Source: Novosphingobium sp. KA1
GTDB lineage: Bacteria; Pseudomonadota; Alphaproteobacteria; Sphingomonadales; Sphingomonadaceae
NCBI RefSeq assembly: GCF_017309955.1
Contig: NZ_CP021247.1
Location: forward strand, 3,497,001 to 3,561,000
DNA: 64,000 nucleotides
Direction of reading: 5' to 3'
Shown: piece after piece, positions 35,285 through 43,862 of the stretch
Numbering within the stretch: position 1 is the first letter of the stretch
Layout: every line of letters starts with the position of its first letter
Notes under the pieces: model-generated
The model's input: the letters and a program-made list of their open reading frames with translations, nothing else
What the model was told of the DNA's origin: nothing
The model's database searches: none
Translations under genes and position numbers: made by a program

Positions 35285-35417
35285 GCTCTTTCCCTTCGTC
35301 CTGCCCCTTGGCTCCTGACTGTGTCCGCAGCGCGGTCAGCGTCAAGCACAGCCACTGCGCCCGCGCGATCCATCGCCTGGCCGGAAAGGTTGACGCGGCA
35401 GGCACGAAATCCGATAT

Positions 35418-35433
35418 GCTTTCATCTGAAAGC
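35418..35433. promoter_or_regulatory. Inverted repeat upstream of the thiolase operon
   Basis: GCTTTC-ATCT-GAAAGC, a perfect 6-bp dyad, lies in the 270-base gap between the divergent MFS and thiolase genes, 121 bases before the thiolase start. It could be an operator for the nearby MarR protein; no experimental or repeat support is visible. Confidence 0.35.
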
Positions 35434-35554
35434 AATCGCCGCTGCGATAGGACACCCCCCTCCAATTGCAATTCCCCGGACCTGCCAGCATGACCTCGGC
35501 AAAAGGCGCCTCGACAGATCGCGCGCCTGCCCGGGACATTGAGGAGATCCGACC

Positions 35555-36808
35555 GTGAGCGAAGCCTGGATCATCGACACCGTGCGCACCCCGCGCAGCA
35601 TCGGCAAGATGGGCAAGGGAGCCCTTTCGCAGATGCACCCCGAGCATTTGTCGGCCACCGTGCTGGCCGCCCTGAAGGAGCGCAACGGCTTCGACACCGC
35701 CGACGTCGACGACGTAATCTGGGGCGTGTCCGCAGCCATCGGCCTGCAAGGCGGCGACATCGGCCGCATGGCCGCGCTCGATGCGGGGTATGACGTCAAG
35801 GCAGGCGGCGTCACGCTCAACCGCTTCTGCGGATCGAGCATCACCGCCACCAACCTCGCCGCCGCGATGATCATGTCGGGCATGTCGGACCTGATGGTGG
35901 CGGGCGGCATGGACATGCTCTCCTACGCCAATGCCCACGGCATGAAGATGCGCGAGGCCGGGCTCGGCAGCGCCGGCATGGGCGCGGGCAATCCCCGCCT
36001 CCAGGCCAAGCACCCGCAGACCAACCAGGGCGTTGCCGCCGATGCGATCGCGGCGATGGAGGGCATCAGCCGCGCGGAACTGGAAGCGCTCGGCGCCGAA
36101 AGCCAGCGCCGCGCCGCCCTTGCCATCGCCGAGGGCCGCTTCGCGCGGTCCACCATCGCGGTGAAGGACGATGACGGCAACGTGATCCTCGACCACGAGG
36201 AATATCCCCGACCGGACACCACCGCCGAAAGCCTCGCCCAGCTCAAGCCCGCGTTCGAGATGTTCTACGCCATGCCCTCCGCCCCCGGCGGCAAGACCTA
36301 TCTGGAACTCGTCCACCAGGTCTACCCGGACCTCGACGTCAAGCCGGTCCACCACGTCGGCATTTCCTCGGGCGTGGTCGACGGCGCATCGGCGATCCTG
36401 CTCGCCTCGAAGGACTATGCCGAGAAGCATGGCCTCAAGCCGCGCGCGCGCATCGTCGCCATGGCCGAGACCGGCGACTGCCCGACCCTGATGCTCAACG
36501 GCCCGGTCCCGGCGGCAAGGAAGGTGCTCGCCAAGGCGGGTCTTACCAAGGACCAGATCGACGTCTGGGAAGTGAACGAGGCGTTTGCCGTCGTGGTCGA
36601 GAAGCTCATCCGCGATCTCGATCTCGACCGCGCCAAGGTGAACCCCAATGGCGGCTCGATCGCGCTGGGCCACCCGATCGGCGCGACCGGGGCAATCCTG
36701 ATCGGCACCGCGCTCGACGAACTGGAACGCAGCGGCGGGCGTTATGGACTGGTGACGATGTGCGCGGCGGGCGGTATGGCCCCTGCCGTGATCATCGAGC
36801 GAATTTAA
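35555..36808 (+). CDS. Thiolase (acetyl-CoA acyltransferase)
   Basis: A 417-residue type II thiolase that would cleave a 3-ketoacyl-CoA. The nucleophilic cysteine is in NRFCGSSITATNLA near residue 92; the other catalytic parts are VNEAFAVVVE, GGSIALGHPIGATGA (His) and CAAGGMAPAV (second Cys) at the C-terminus. Start GTG 35555 follows GAGGAGA. The marR gene begins 20 bases after its stop, so the two are probably one transcript. It opens the CoA-catabolic region. Confidence 0.93.
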   Translation: MSEAWIIDTVRTPRSIGKMGKGALSQMHPEHLSATVLAALKERNGFDTADVDDVIWGVSAAIGLQGGDIGRMAALDAGYDVKAGGVTLNRFCGSSITATNLAAAMIMSGMSDLMVAGGMDMLSYANAHGMKMREAGLGSAGMGAGNPRLQAKHPQTNQGVAADAIAAMEGISRAELEALGAESQRRAALAIAEGRFARSTIAVKDDDGNVILDHEEYPRPDTTAESLAQLKPAFEMFYAMPSAPGGKTYLELVHQVYPDLDVKPVHHVGISSGVVDGASAILLASKDYAEKHGLKPRARIVAMAETGDCPTLMLNGPVPAARKVLAKAGLTKDQIDVWEVNEAFAVVVEKLIRDLDLDRAKVNPNGGSIALGHPIGATGAILIGTALDELERSGGRYGLVTMCAAGGMAPAVIIERI

Positions 36809-36828
36809 GTCATTACAAGGAGATACAT

Positions 36829-37317
36829 GTGGCAACCGAGGCGGAAGACAAACTGACGGGCAAACTGGGCGATGTCCTCAACGACAAGACCGAGAGCCCG
36901 CGCCGCCAGGTGAGCCTGCGCTTGACAGTGATTGCCCGCCTGCAGCGCAACAATTTCGACCGGCTCGTCACCGAACTCAACGTCACCCGCTCGCAATGGG
37001 CGATGATCGCGGTGGTTGCGCGCTATCCCGGATCGACCCAGCGCACCGTCGCCGAATATCTGGAGATGTCGGAGGCCTCCGCCGGCCGCCTGATCGACCG
37101 CCTCTGCGCCGACGGCCTGCTCGAACGGCGCGACCGCCGGGACGACCGCCGCGCGCGTTCGGTCTACGTCACCGACGCCGCGCATCCGCTGCTCGAAAAG
37201 CTCGGGCTGATCGCCGCCGAAGCCGAGGGCCGGATGTTCGCCGGATTTTCGGACGCGGAAGTCGAACAGATGCGGGACTATCTCAACCGCATCTACGACA
37301 ACGTCAGCCGCGGCTGA
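36829..37317 (+). CDS. MarR family transcriptional regulator
   Basis: A 162-residue winged-helix protein. The DNA-binding part is seen in QRTVAEYLEMSEASAGRLIDRL and the wing in LLERRDRRDDRRARSVYVTD, the MarR signature. MarR proteins near CoA ligases often respond to aromatic or acyl-CoA ligands. GTG 36829 has a perfect AAGGAGA at 36817-36823. It is co-oriented with and close behind the thiolase gene. The tandem CCTAGG sites at 37886-37918 may be its target (inference). Confidence 0.9.
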   Translation: MATEAEDKLTGKLGDVLNDKTESPRRQVSLRLTVIARLQRNNFDRLVTELNVTRSQWAMIAVVARYPGSTQRTVAEYLEMSEASAGRLIDRLCADGLLERRDRRDDRRARSVYVTDAAHPLLEKLGLIAAEAEGRMFAGFSDAEVEQMRDYLNRIYDNVSRG

Positions 37318-37360
37318 GGCCTTTCCTCCTTCCCTCCTTCCCTCTCCTCCTGCTTGGACG

Positions 37361-37400
37361 CACAGAAAAGGGCGGCACCGCGGTGCCGCCCTTTTCTGTG
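37361..37400. terminator. Perfect 40-base palindromic bidirectional terminator
   Basis: Bases 37361-37380 and 37381-37400 are exact reverse complements (arm CACAGAAAAGGGCGGCACCG). The arms carry AAAA and TTTT runs, so the hairpin can end transcription in both directions. It sits between the convergent marR and the small secreted-protein gene. Confidence 0.85.
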
Positions 37401-37421
37401 TCCCGAACGGACCGAAGGCTT

Positions 37422-37463
37422 GTTCCAGGCTGCGGTGATGCTGACGCATCAGCAGCCTGGAAC
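37422..37463. repeat. Second long hairpin after marR
   Basis: GTTCCAGGCTGC (37422-37433) pairs exactly with GCAGCCTGGAAC (37452-37463). Inside, TGATGC (37436-37441) pairs with GCATCA (37446-37451) around TGAC, with a 2-base GG bulge. It lies 21 bases after the terminator and may be a second bidirectional stop for the convergent genes. Confidence 0.7.
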
Positions 37464-37523
37464 GCTCGGGCGCCGCGCGGGCTTGACCGACCTGCGATGC
37501 GTCAAGGTCAACGCCGGCTGGTA

Positions 37524-37841
37524 TCACTTCGCCGAGGCGAGGTCCTTCTTGGTCAGCGAAGTGGTGATCTTGCCCTGCGCATCGGTCAGGCTGTTGGCCG
37601 GAACGGTGATGAGGCGGCCGTTGAGGATCACCTGCGGGTTGCCGTCGGCGGCAACGCGGTAGATCGGGGCGATGCGGGTGCCGTTGGCGGCATAGAGCAT
37701 CTTGCCGGCGCTCAGGTCGACCGGAGCGGCCGCTTCCTCGGTGACGGCGCGAACCGACTGGGTGGTTTCGGCGAAGGCAGCCGGAACGACAGCGAACGAG
37801 GCAAGCGAAGCGACGGCGGCAAGGGCAACGAACTTCTTCAT
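37524..37841 (-). CDS. Small secreted or periplasmic protein
   Basis: A 105-residue protein with a clean signal peptide (MKKFVALAAVASLASFAVVP, cleavage near AFA|ETT). The mature part of about 80 residues is beta-rich, with GTRIAPIYRVAADGNPQVILNGRLITVPANSLTDAQGKI, a pattern seen in small sphingomonad exported proteins of unknown function. ATG 37841 has GGAG 8 bases upstream. It is divergent from the CoA-transferase operon, with tandem CCTAGG palindromes in between that could control it. Confidence 0.8.
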   Translation of the reverse strand: MKKFVALAAVASLASFAVVPAAFAETTQSVRAVTEEAAAPVDLSAGKMLYAANGTRIAPIYRVAADGNPQVILNGRLITVPANSLTDAQGKITTSLTKKDLASAK

Positions 37842-38171
37842 GGGTAACTCTCCGAGTGCTTGGAACGGGTCCATCCCCGCTATTTACTCACCTAGGTTAG
37901 TAATTACCTGCCTAGGTGTCAATTGCGATTGCCGCAACCGCTAAAACATTTTTCGCAACCATCGCTCCCGCGCCGTTTCATGGGTTCGCCCATCTGCCGC
38001 AGTGCAACACGCAACAGATCGCACCGGCGAATCCGGCCGATGATCGTCGCCGCGATGGCGGTGGTGTTGCTCCCGATGACCTTTGCGCGCACATCGATGG
38101 CAAGCGGTGCGAGCGGCTCAAAAGCGCCGGTTCGCGCCGGAACCGAGAAGACAAGAAACAGGGACTGTCTG
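37842..38171. other. 330-base divergent promoter region with tandem palindromes
   Basis: The region separates the secreted-protein gene from the CoA-transferase operon. The AT-rich part near 37880-37935 holds the CCTAGG sites; the rest, to 38171, shows no clear gene. Confidence 0.5.
37886..37918. promoter_or_regulatory. Tandem CCTAGG palindromic operator candidates
   Basis: ACTCACCTAGGTTAGT (37886-37901) is a 16-bp palindrome with one mismatched pair, and a second CCTAGG at 37911-37916 lies exactly 20 bases further on. Together CACCTAGG (37889-37896) and CCTAGGTG (37911-37918) form an outer inverted repeat. Two-turn spacing suggests two dimers on one DNA face. The sites lie 45-77 bases upstream of the secreted-protein start. 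MarR or TetR-type binding is likely (inference). Confidence 0.55.
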
Positions 38172-39401
38172 ATGCCGACAAAGGTCATGCAGGGCGTGCG
38201 CGTCCTCGAAGTGGCGCAGTTCACGTTCACCCCCGCGGCCGGTGCGATCCTGGCCGACTGGGGCGCGGACGTCATCAAGATCGAACACCCCGTGCGCGGC
38301 GACACCCAGCGCGGCTTCCTCAACATGGGCGGGGTCAAGCTCGACCCGCTGCGTCACACCTTGTTCGAACACCCCAACCGCGGCAAGCGCAGCGTCGGCA
38401 TCGACCTGTCCACCACGGAAGGCCAGGAACTGCTCTACGAACTGGCCCGGCAGTGCGACGTGTTCCTCACCAACTACCTGCCGCAGGTCCGCCAGAAGAA
38501 CCGCTTCGACGTCGAGCACATCCGCGCCGCCAACCCGCAGATCATCTATGCGCGCGGCAGCGCCTGGGGCGACAAGGGGCCCGAGCGGGAAAAGGGCGGG
38601 TTCGACGGCACCGCATTCTGGTCGCGCAGCGGCATTGCCGACTGCATGACCCCGCCGGAACTGCCCGGCCCGCTGTCGCAGGGCATGCCCGCATTCGGCG
38701 ATTCCATCGGCGGCATGTTCATCGCCGGCGGTATTTCCGCAGCCCTCTTCCACCGCGAGAAGACCGGCGAGGCCACCGAACTCGACGTCTCGCTGATGAG
38801 CACGGCCGCCTGGGCCTCGGGCGCGAACATCGCGCAAGTGCTGGAAACCGGCGTTGTCTCGCGCAACGCCATGCCGACCTCGGGCGGCAGCGCCAAGAAC
38901 CCGTTCATGGGCAACTTCTGGACGGCCGACAAGCGCACCATCAACTTCTGCATGGTAAGCCCGACCGGCCTGATCCGCGACACGTTCGAGCATGTCGGAC
39001 GCCCCGAGGCCGCCGACGATCCGCGCTTTGCCGACGTCCTCAGCCTGATCGAGAACGCCGAGGCCGCCAGCGCCATCCTGGTCGAGGCCTTTGCCGAAAA
39101 GCCCTTCGCCTACTGGCGCGAACACCTCAAGACCATGAAAGGCCAGTGGGCGCCGATCCTCACCCTGCTCGAACTGGCCGAGGACGAGCAGGCCATCGCC
39201 AACGACACCGTGGTCGAGGTCGAGGCCGCCGATGGCGGCGCGCCGCTCAAGCTGGTGCGCGGTCCGGTGCAGTTCAACGGCGAGGCCCTGGAAACCACGC
39301 GTTCGCCGCAGGCCTCGGAGCACACCGAGATCGTGCTCATGGAAATGGGCGTGGACTGGGACCGCATCGAGGACCTCAAGGCCAAGGGCGCGATCGCCTG
39401 A
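38172..39401 (+). CDS. Class III CoA-transferase (CaiB/BaiF family)
   Basis: A 409-residue CaiB/BaiF enzyme that would move CoA between a donor acyl-CoA and an acid. The N-terminal Rossmann part reads VRVLEVAQFTFTPAAGAILADWGADVIKIEHP, and the catalytic aspartate is probably Asp145 in GGFDGTAFWSRSG. The C-terminal half completes the interlocked-dimer fold. ATG 38172 follows AGGGA. It starts an operon with the cysteine-containing small protein, a CoA ligase, a second CoA-transferase and an amidohydrolase, all on + strand. Confidence 0.9.
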   Translation: MPTKVMQGVRVLEVAQFTFTPAAGAILADWGADVIKIEHPVRGDTQRGFLNMGGVKLDPLRHTLFEHPNRGKRSVGIDLSTTEGQELLYELARQCDVFLTNYLPQVRQKNRFDVEHIRAANPQIIYARGSAWGDKGPEREKGGFDGTAFWSRSGIADCMTPPELPGPLSQGMPAFGDSIGGMFIAGGISAALFHREKTGEATELDVSLMSTAAWASGANIAQVLETGVVSRNAMPTSGGSAKNPFMGNFWTADKRTINFCMVSPTGLIRDTFEHVGRPEAADDPRFADVLSLIENAEAASAILVEAFAEKPFAYWREHLKTMKGQWAPILTLLELAEDEQAIANDTVVEVEAADGGAPLKLVRGPVQFNGEALETTRSPQASEHTEIVLMEMGVDWDRIEDLKAKGAIA

Positions 39402-39440
39402 TCGCCCGACCGCACGACATACCAAGCAAGGACCGAAGAC

Positions 39441-39731
39441 ATGAAGCCTGGAACCCGTCTCAAGAGCGCTGCCTGCGACACCGAAGTCATGGTGATCCGC
39501 TGCGCCGACGGCACGATCGAATGCGGCGGCGCGCCGATGGGCGAGGCCAGGCCCGCCGATGCCGCGCCGCTCGCCGCCGATTTCTCGGCCGGCACCCTGA
39601 TGGGCAAGCGCTACGTCGACAGTGACGGCAAGTACGAACTGCTTTGCGTGAAGCCGGGCAAGGGCTCGCTTGCAGTCGGCGGCGTCGCGCTGGTCGTCAA
39701 GGACGCCAAGCCCCTGCCCGCTTCGGACTGA
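39441..39731 (+). CDS. Small four-cysteine protein in CoA-ligase operon
   Basis: A 96-residue protein I do not recognise. Cysteines are at residues 12, 21, 28 and 69, in SAACDTEVMVIRC, TIECGGAPM and ELLCVKPG. The spacing is compatible with a metal site but not with rubredoxin. AAGGA upstream and tight spacing (6 bases to the ligase gene) support it as real. Its position between a CoA-transferase and a CoA ligase suggests an accessory role in the same pathway. Confidence 0.68.
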   Translation: MKPGTRLKSAACDTEVMVIRCADGTIECGGAPMGEARPADAAPLAADFSAGTLMGKRYVDSDGKYELLCVKPGKGSLAVGGVALVVKDAKPLPASD

Positions 39732-39737
39732 CGCCCC

Positions 39738-41252
39738 ATGAACATCGCGCTTCTTCTGGAAATGGCGGCGGAGACCGCGCCGGACCGCGTCGCGCTCGTC
39801 TGCGACGGACGGCGCTGGACTTATGGCGACCTGCTCGCTGCCGCGCGCGGCGCGTTCGAACTGATCCGCCAGAGCGAGGCCGACTATGTGGCCCTGCTCG
39901 ACGAGAGCAGCGAAGCGGCGGTGATCGCGGTGTTCGGGGCCGCGCTGGCCGGCGTGCCCTATTGCCCGCTCAACTACCGCCTGCCCGATGCCGATCTCGC
40001 CGCCCTGCTCGGCCGCATCGCCCCGGCGCTGGTGATCGGCGACGAGGAACGCATCCTGCGCGTCGCCGCCGATCAGGGCCACACCGTGTTCTCGCGCGGG
40101 GAGTTCGTGCTCAAGGCGCAGGAAACCGTGCCCGCCGACGAAGCGCGTGAATACGATCCGGGGGGCGATGAATCCGGGAGCGGCATCGCGATCCAGCTCT
40201 TCACCAGCGGCACCACCGCCGCGCCGAAAGCCGCGATCCTGCGCCATTCCAACCTGCTCGGCTATATCCTGGGCACCGTCGAGTTCGGTTCGGCGGACGA
40301 GGCCGACGCCGCGCTCGTGGTGGTGCCGCCCTATCATATCGCAGGGATCTCGGCGCTGCTCTCCTCGATCTATGCGCTGCGCAAGATCGTGATGCTGCCG
40401 GCATTCTCGCCCGAGGGCTGGCTATCGCTGGTCGCGGCGGAAACCGTCACCAACGCCTTTGTCGTGCCCACCATGCTCGCACGGATCATCGATGCGATGG
40501 AAAAAGGCGCGAGCGGCGACGTTTCCTCACTGCGCGCCGTCGCCTATGGTGGCGGCAAGATGCCGATCGAAGTGATCCAGAAGGCGCTCGAACGTTTCCC
40601 CGAGGCGGGCTTTACCAATGCCTATGGCCTCACTGAAACCAGCTCGACCATCGCCCTGCTCGGCCCCGAGGACCACCGCGAGGCGCTGGCCTCGGGCGAC
40701 CCGCAGGTCCGCGCCCGCCTCACCTCGCTCGGCAAGCCGATCCCGACCGTGGAGATCGAGATCCGCGGCGACAACGGCGAGGTGCTCGGCCCCGGAGAAC
40801 CCGGCGAAATCTACGTGCGCGGCGAGCAGGTCTCGGGCGAATACAAGGAAAAGAGCGCGCTCGACGCCGAGGGCTGGTTCCCCACCCGCGATGCCGGTTT
40901 CATCGACGAGCATGGCTACCTGTTCCTCTCCGGGCGCGCGGACGACGTGATCGTGCGCGGCGGCGAGAACATGTCGCCGGGCGAGATCGAGGACGTCCTG
41001 CTGACGCACCCGGCCATCGCCGATGCCTGTGCCTGCGCGATCCCGTCGGTCGAATGGGGCGAGACCGTGGGCGTTGCGATCGTCACCCGCGAAGGCCACG
41101 CGTCGCCCTGCGCAACCGAGCTGAAGGACCTTGTCCGCGCCCGCCTGCGATCCTCGCGGGTGCCGGAGAAGGTCGTCTTCGTCGCCGAGCTGCCCTACAA
41201 CGAAATGGGCAAGTTGCTGCGCCGCAAGGTCAAGGACGTCCTTGCCGACTGA
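39738..41252 (+). CDS. AMP-forming acyl-CoA synthetase/ligase
   Basis: A 504-residue ANL-superfamily enzyme that would activate a carboxylic acid with ATP and CoA. The phosphate loop is LFTSGTTAAPKAA near residue 155, the adenine motif YGLTETSS near residue 297, the hinge GRADDVIVRGGENMSPGEIE near residue 400, and the C-terminal catalytic lysine in LPYNEMGKLLRRKV near 492. The start is ATG 39738. It overlaps the following CoA-transferase gene by 11 bases. Substrate class cannot be read from sequence. Confidence 0.92.
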   Translation: MNIALLLEMAAETAPDRVALVCDGRRWTYGDLLAAARGAFELIRQSEADYVALLDESSEAAVIAVFGAALAGVPYCPLNYRLPDADLAALLGRIAPALVIGDEERILRVAADQGHTVFSRGEFVLKAQETVPADEAREYDPGGDESGSGIAIQLFTSGTTAAPKAAILRHSNLLGYILGTVEFGSADEADAALVVVPPYHIAGISALLSSIYALRKIVMLPAFSPEGWLSLVAAETVTNAFVVPTMLARIIDAMEKGASGDVSSLRAVAYGGGKMPIEVIQKALERFPEAGFTNAYGLTETSSTIALLGPEDHREALASGDPQVRARLTSLGKPIPTVEIEIRGDNGEVLGPGEPGEIYVRGEQVSGEYKEKSALDAEGWFPTRDAGFIDEHGYLFLSGRADDVIVRGGENMSPGEIEDVLLTHPAIADACACAIPSVEWGETVGVAIVTREGHASPCATELKDLVRARLRSSRVPEKVVFVAELPYNEMGKLLRRKVKDVLAD

Positions 41253-42441
41253 GGGTTCAGCGCGCGGCCCGGCGATCCCGCTGGCTCGCTGGGCCGACCG
41301 GCAACTGGATGCGCTCGCCCGCGATTTCGGCCTGCCCCGTCTTTCCGGCTCGACCCTGCTGGGCGAACGCGCCGCCCATGGCCGCTATCGCATCGCCGGA
41401 AAGGTCTCCGCAGGGCTTGGCGGCAGCCGCCTGCTACCGACGCGTGACGGCAACTGGTTTGCCCTCACGCTGATCCGCGAGATCGACCGCGACCTCCTGC
41501 CCGCACTGTTCGGCGATGCCGACCTCGACGCGGGCGACCCTGCCGCGATTGCTGCGGCCGTGCGGCGCAGCGACGGCGCTGCGCTGCTCGAAACCGGACG
41601 GCTGCTGGGGCTGCCGGTAGCCCTGCTCGACGAACAGCCGGTCTCGCCTGCCATCGAGGTGATCGCGCGCGGCCCGCACCGCGACAGGGCCCCCGGCCAT
41701 CGCCCCCTGGTGATCGACATGTCCGCCATCTGGGCCGGGCCGCTCGCCGGGCACCTGCTCTGGCAGGCGGGAATGGAGGTGGTGAAAGTCGAAAGCCGCT
41801 CCCGCCCCGACCTCATCCGCCGCGACGATCCGGCAACTTTCGATCTCATCAACCAGGGCAAGGCCAGCGTGCTGGTCGACTTTGCCAGCGACGCCGAAAA
41901 GGCCCGGCTGGTCGCCCTCATCCGCCGCGCCGACGTCGTCATCGAGAGTGCGCGCCCGCGCGCCCTGCGGCATCTCGGGATCGACGCGCAGGCGCTGGTG
42001 GGCGAAGTGCCGGGGCTGGTGTGGCTGTCCGTCACCGGCCATGGCGCCAGCGGGGAAGCGGCCAACTGGGTGGGCATCGGCAATGACTGCGGCGTTGCCG
42101 GGGGCCTCTCCCGCGCGCTGGCGCAAGCCTGCGGGACGCCCGGCTACGTCGGCGACGCCATCGCCGACCCGCTCACCGGGATCATCGGCGCGGGCGCGGT
42201 GCTGCACGCCTTGCGCCGCGGGGAGGCGCAGCGCATCGGCCTGTCGATGAGCGCGATAACCGCCATGGCACTGGCCGAGGAACGCGCCTTCGACGCGCCG
42301 CGGCTCGAAGCGGAACTGCGCGCCTGGGGCACTGCGCCCGGACGCCCCTTCCCGGCGCTGCAGCGCCGCGCCCTGCGCGCCCCCGTACGCCCGCTCGGCG
42401 CCGACACCGCAGGCTATCTGCCCGCGCTTGCGCCATGCTGA
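41242..42441 (+). CDS. CaiB/BaiF-like CoA-transferase with unusual domain order
   Basis: A 399-residue protein. From residue 155 it has the normal CaiB N-terminus (PLVIDMSAIWAGPLAGHLLWQ, then VVKVESRSRPD), and a candidate catalytic Asp282 in WVGIGNDCGVAGGL. The first 150 residues look like a CaiB small domain (LLPTRDGNWFALTLIRE ... LLGLPVALLDEQP), which normally follows the large domain. The canonical C-terminal return segment is missing. Start TTG 41242 after AAGGAC. It overlaps the ligase upstream and the amidohydrolase downstream. Confidence 0.78.
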   Translation: MPTEGSARGPAIPLARWADRQLDALARDFGLPRLSGSTLLGERAAHGRYRIAGKVSAGLGGSRLLPTRDGNWFALTLIREIDRDLLPALFGDADLDAGDPAAIAAAVRRSDGAALLETGRLLGLPVALLDEQPVSPAIEVIARGPHRDRAPGHRPLVIDMSAIWAGPLAGHLLWQAGMEVVKVESRSRPDLIRRDDPATFDLINQGKASVLVDFASDAEKARLVALIRRADVVIESARPRALRHLGIDAQALVGEVPGLVWLSVTGHGASGEAANWVGIGNDCGVAGGLSRALAQACGTPGYVGDAIADPLTGIIGAGAVLHALRRGEAQRIGLSMSAITAMALAEERAFDAPRLEAELRAWGTAPGRPFPALQRRALRAPVRPLGADTAGYLPALAPC

Positions 42442-43862
42442 TCCGCGGCGCCGCCATCCACCGGCACGGCACCGGCGACCTGCGCATCGACGGCGGTATC
42501 ATCGCCGCCATCGGCGATCTCGCCCCGCGCCCGGGCGAAGCGGTTGTCGAGGCGCGCGGCGGTGCCTTGCTGCCCGGCCTGCACGATCATCACATCCACC
42601 TGGCGGCGCTCGCGGTGCGTGCGGCCTCGGTCGAATGCGGCCCGCCCGCGATTCGGGACCGCGATGACCTCGCCCGCGCCCTCTCGCGTCCCGGCACCGG
42701 CTGGCTTCGCGGTTTCGGGCTCTGCGAAAGCGTGCTGGACGGCGAATTGCCCGATGCGGCGGCGCTCGATCGCATGGTGCCGGATCGCCCTGTCCGCCTG
42801 CAACATCGCACCGGCCGCATGTGGCTGCTGAACAGCGCCGCGCTGGACGCCTTGCTGGCGTCGAACACCCCGCCGCCCGGGCTTGAGCGGATCGGCGGCC
42901 GTTTCACCGGCCGCCTGTTCGACGAGGATGCCTGGCTGCAAGGCGCGCTGGCCGCCGCGCCGCCGGGCTTTGCGGCAATCAGCCACGATCTCGCGCGTTT
43001 CGGGCTCACCGGCGTGACCGATATGTCCCCCCGCAACGACCCGCTGATCGCGCACCATTTTGCCTGCGAAATCAGCGCCGGACAGCTTTCGCAGAGGCTC
43101 GTAGTGGCGGGCGGGCTGTCGCTGGCGGATGCGCCCTGCAGCGGCTGGCGGCTGGGGCCTGCAAAGCTCCACCTGCACGAAGCCGCATTGCCCGACTTCG
43201 ACGCGGCATGCGCCTGGATCGCCCAGGCCCACGCCCAGGGACGCGGCGTTGCCGTGCACTGCGTGACCGAAGTGGAACTGGTCTTCACGCTGGCCCTGTT
43301 CGAAACCGCGGGTGCCCGGCGAGGCGACCGGATCGAACATGCCTCGATCGTTCCCGCCGATCTCGCGGCGCGCATGGCCGCGCTGGACCTGCAGGCCTGC
43401 GTGCAGCCGCACTTCGTTCACCGGAACGGCGATCGCTACTTGCGCGACGTCGAGCCGCATCACCACAAGAACCTCTACCGGCTGGCCTCGCTGCGGCGGG
43501 CGGGCATCACGCTGGCGGGGGGAAGCGACGCGCCTTACGGCAGCGGCGATCCCTGGCAGGCGATCCGCGCCGCCGTGCTGCGCAGCACGCTTGCAGGCAC
43601 CCCCTTCACGCCGGACGAGGCGCTCTCTCCCGAGGACGCGCTGGCACTCTACCTCGCCGATCCGATGGACCTTTCCCGCCAGCGACAGGTGACCGTGGGC
43701 GAAGCCGCCGACCTGTGCCTGCTCGGCCGCCCCTGGCACGAGGCCCGCACGCGGCTGAGCAGCGCGGACGTCCGCCTCACGGTCGTGTCAGGCCGGATCG
43801 TCCACCAGAGCGTCGACGAGCCCCCATTCGAGCGCCTCGCGCGCTGCGAAACGCCGGCCTGA
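42435..43862 (+). CDS. YtcJ-like amidohydrolase
   Basis: A 475-residue metal-dependent hydrolase of the amidohydrolase_3/YtcJ group. The metal ligands HxH are His53 and His55 (LPGLHDHHIHLAAL), with further ligands in VAVHCVTE and RIEHAS, and the catalytic aspartate in GGSDAPYGSGDP. The TIM-barrel is complete, with an N-terminal beta domain (IDGGIIAAIGD). Its role in a CoA operon may be hydrolysis of a lactone, amide or ring; this is inference. The last 75 bases overlap the convergent crotonase gene. Confidence 0.88.
   Translation: MLIRGAAIHRHGTGDLRIDGGIIAAIGDLAPRPGEAVVEARGGALLPGLHDHHIHLAALAVRAASVECGPPAIRDRDDLARALSRPGTGWLRGFGLCESVLDGELPDAAALDRMVPDRPVRLQHRTGRMWLLNSAALDALLASNTPPPGLERIGGRFTGRLFDEDAWLQGALAAAPPGFAAISHDLARFGLTGVTDMSPRNDPLIAHHFACEISAGQLSQRLVVAGGLSLADAPCSGWRLGPAKLHLHEAALPDFDAACAWIAQAHAQGRGVAVHCVTEVELVFTLALFETAGARRGDRIEHASIVPADLAARMAALDLQACVQPHFVHRNGDRYLRDVEPHHHKNLYRLASLRRAGITLAGGSDAPYGSGDPWQAIRAAVLRSTLAGTPFTPDEALSPEDALALYLADPMDLSRQRQVTVGEAADLCLLGRPWHEARTRLSSADVRLTVVSGRIVHQSVDEPPFERLARCETPA

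Noticed and set aside
38118..40337. A long minus-strand open frame across the CoA-transferase and ligase genes
   Set aside because: It spans gaps between several well-supported + strand genes and lacks any domain or ribosome-binding site.
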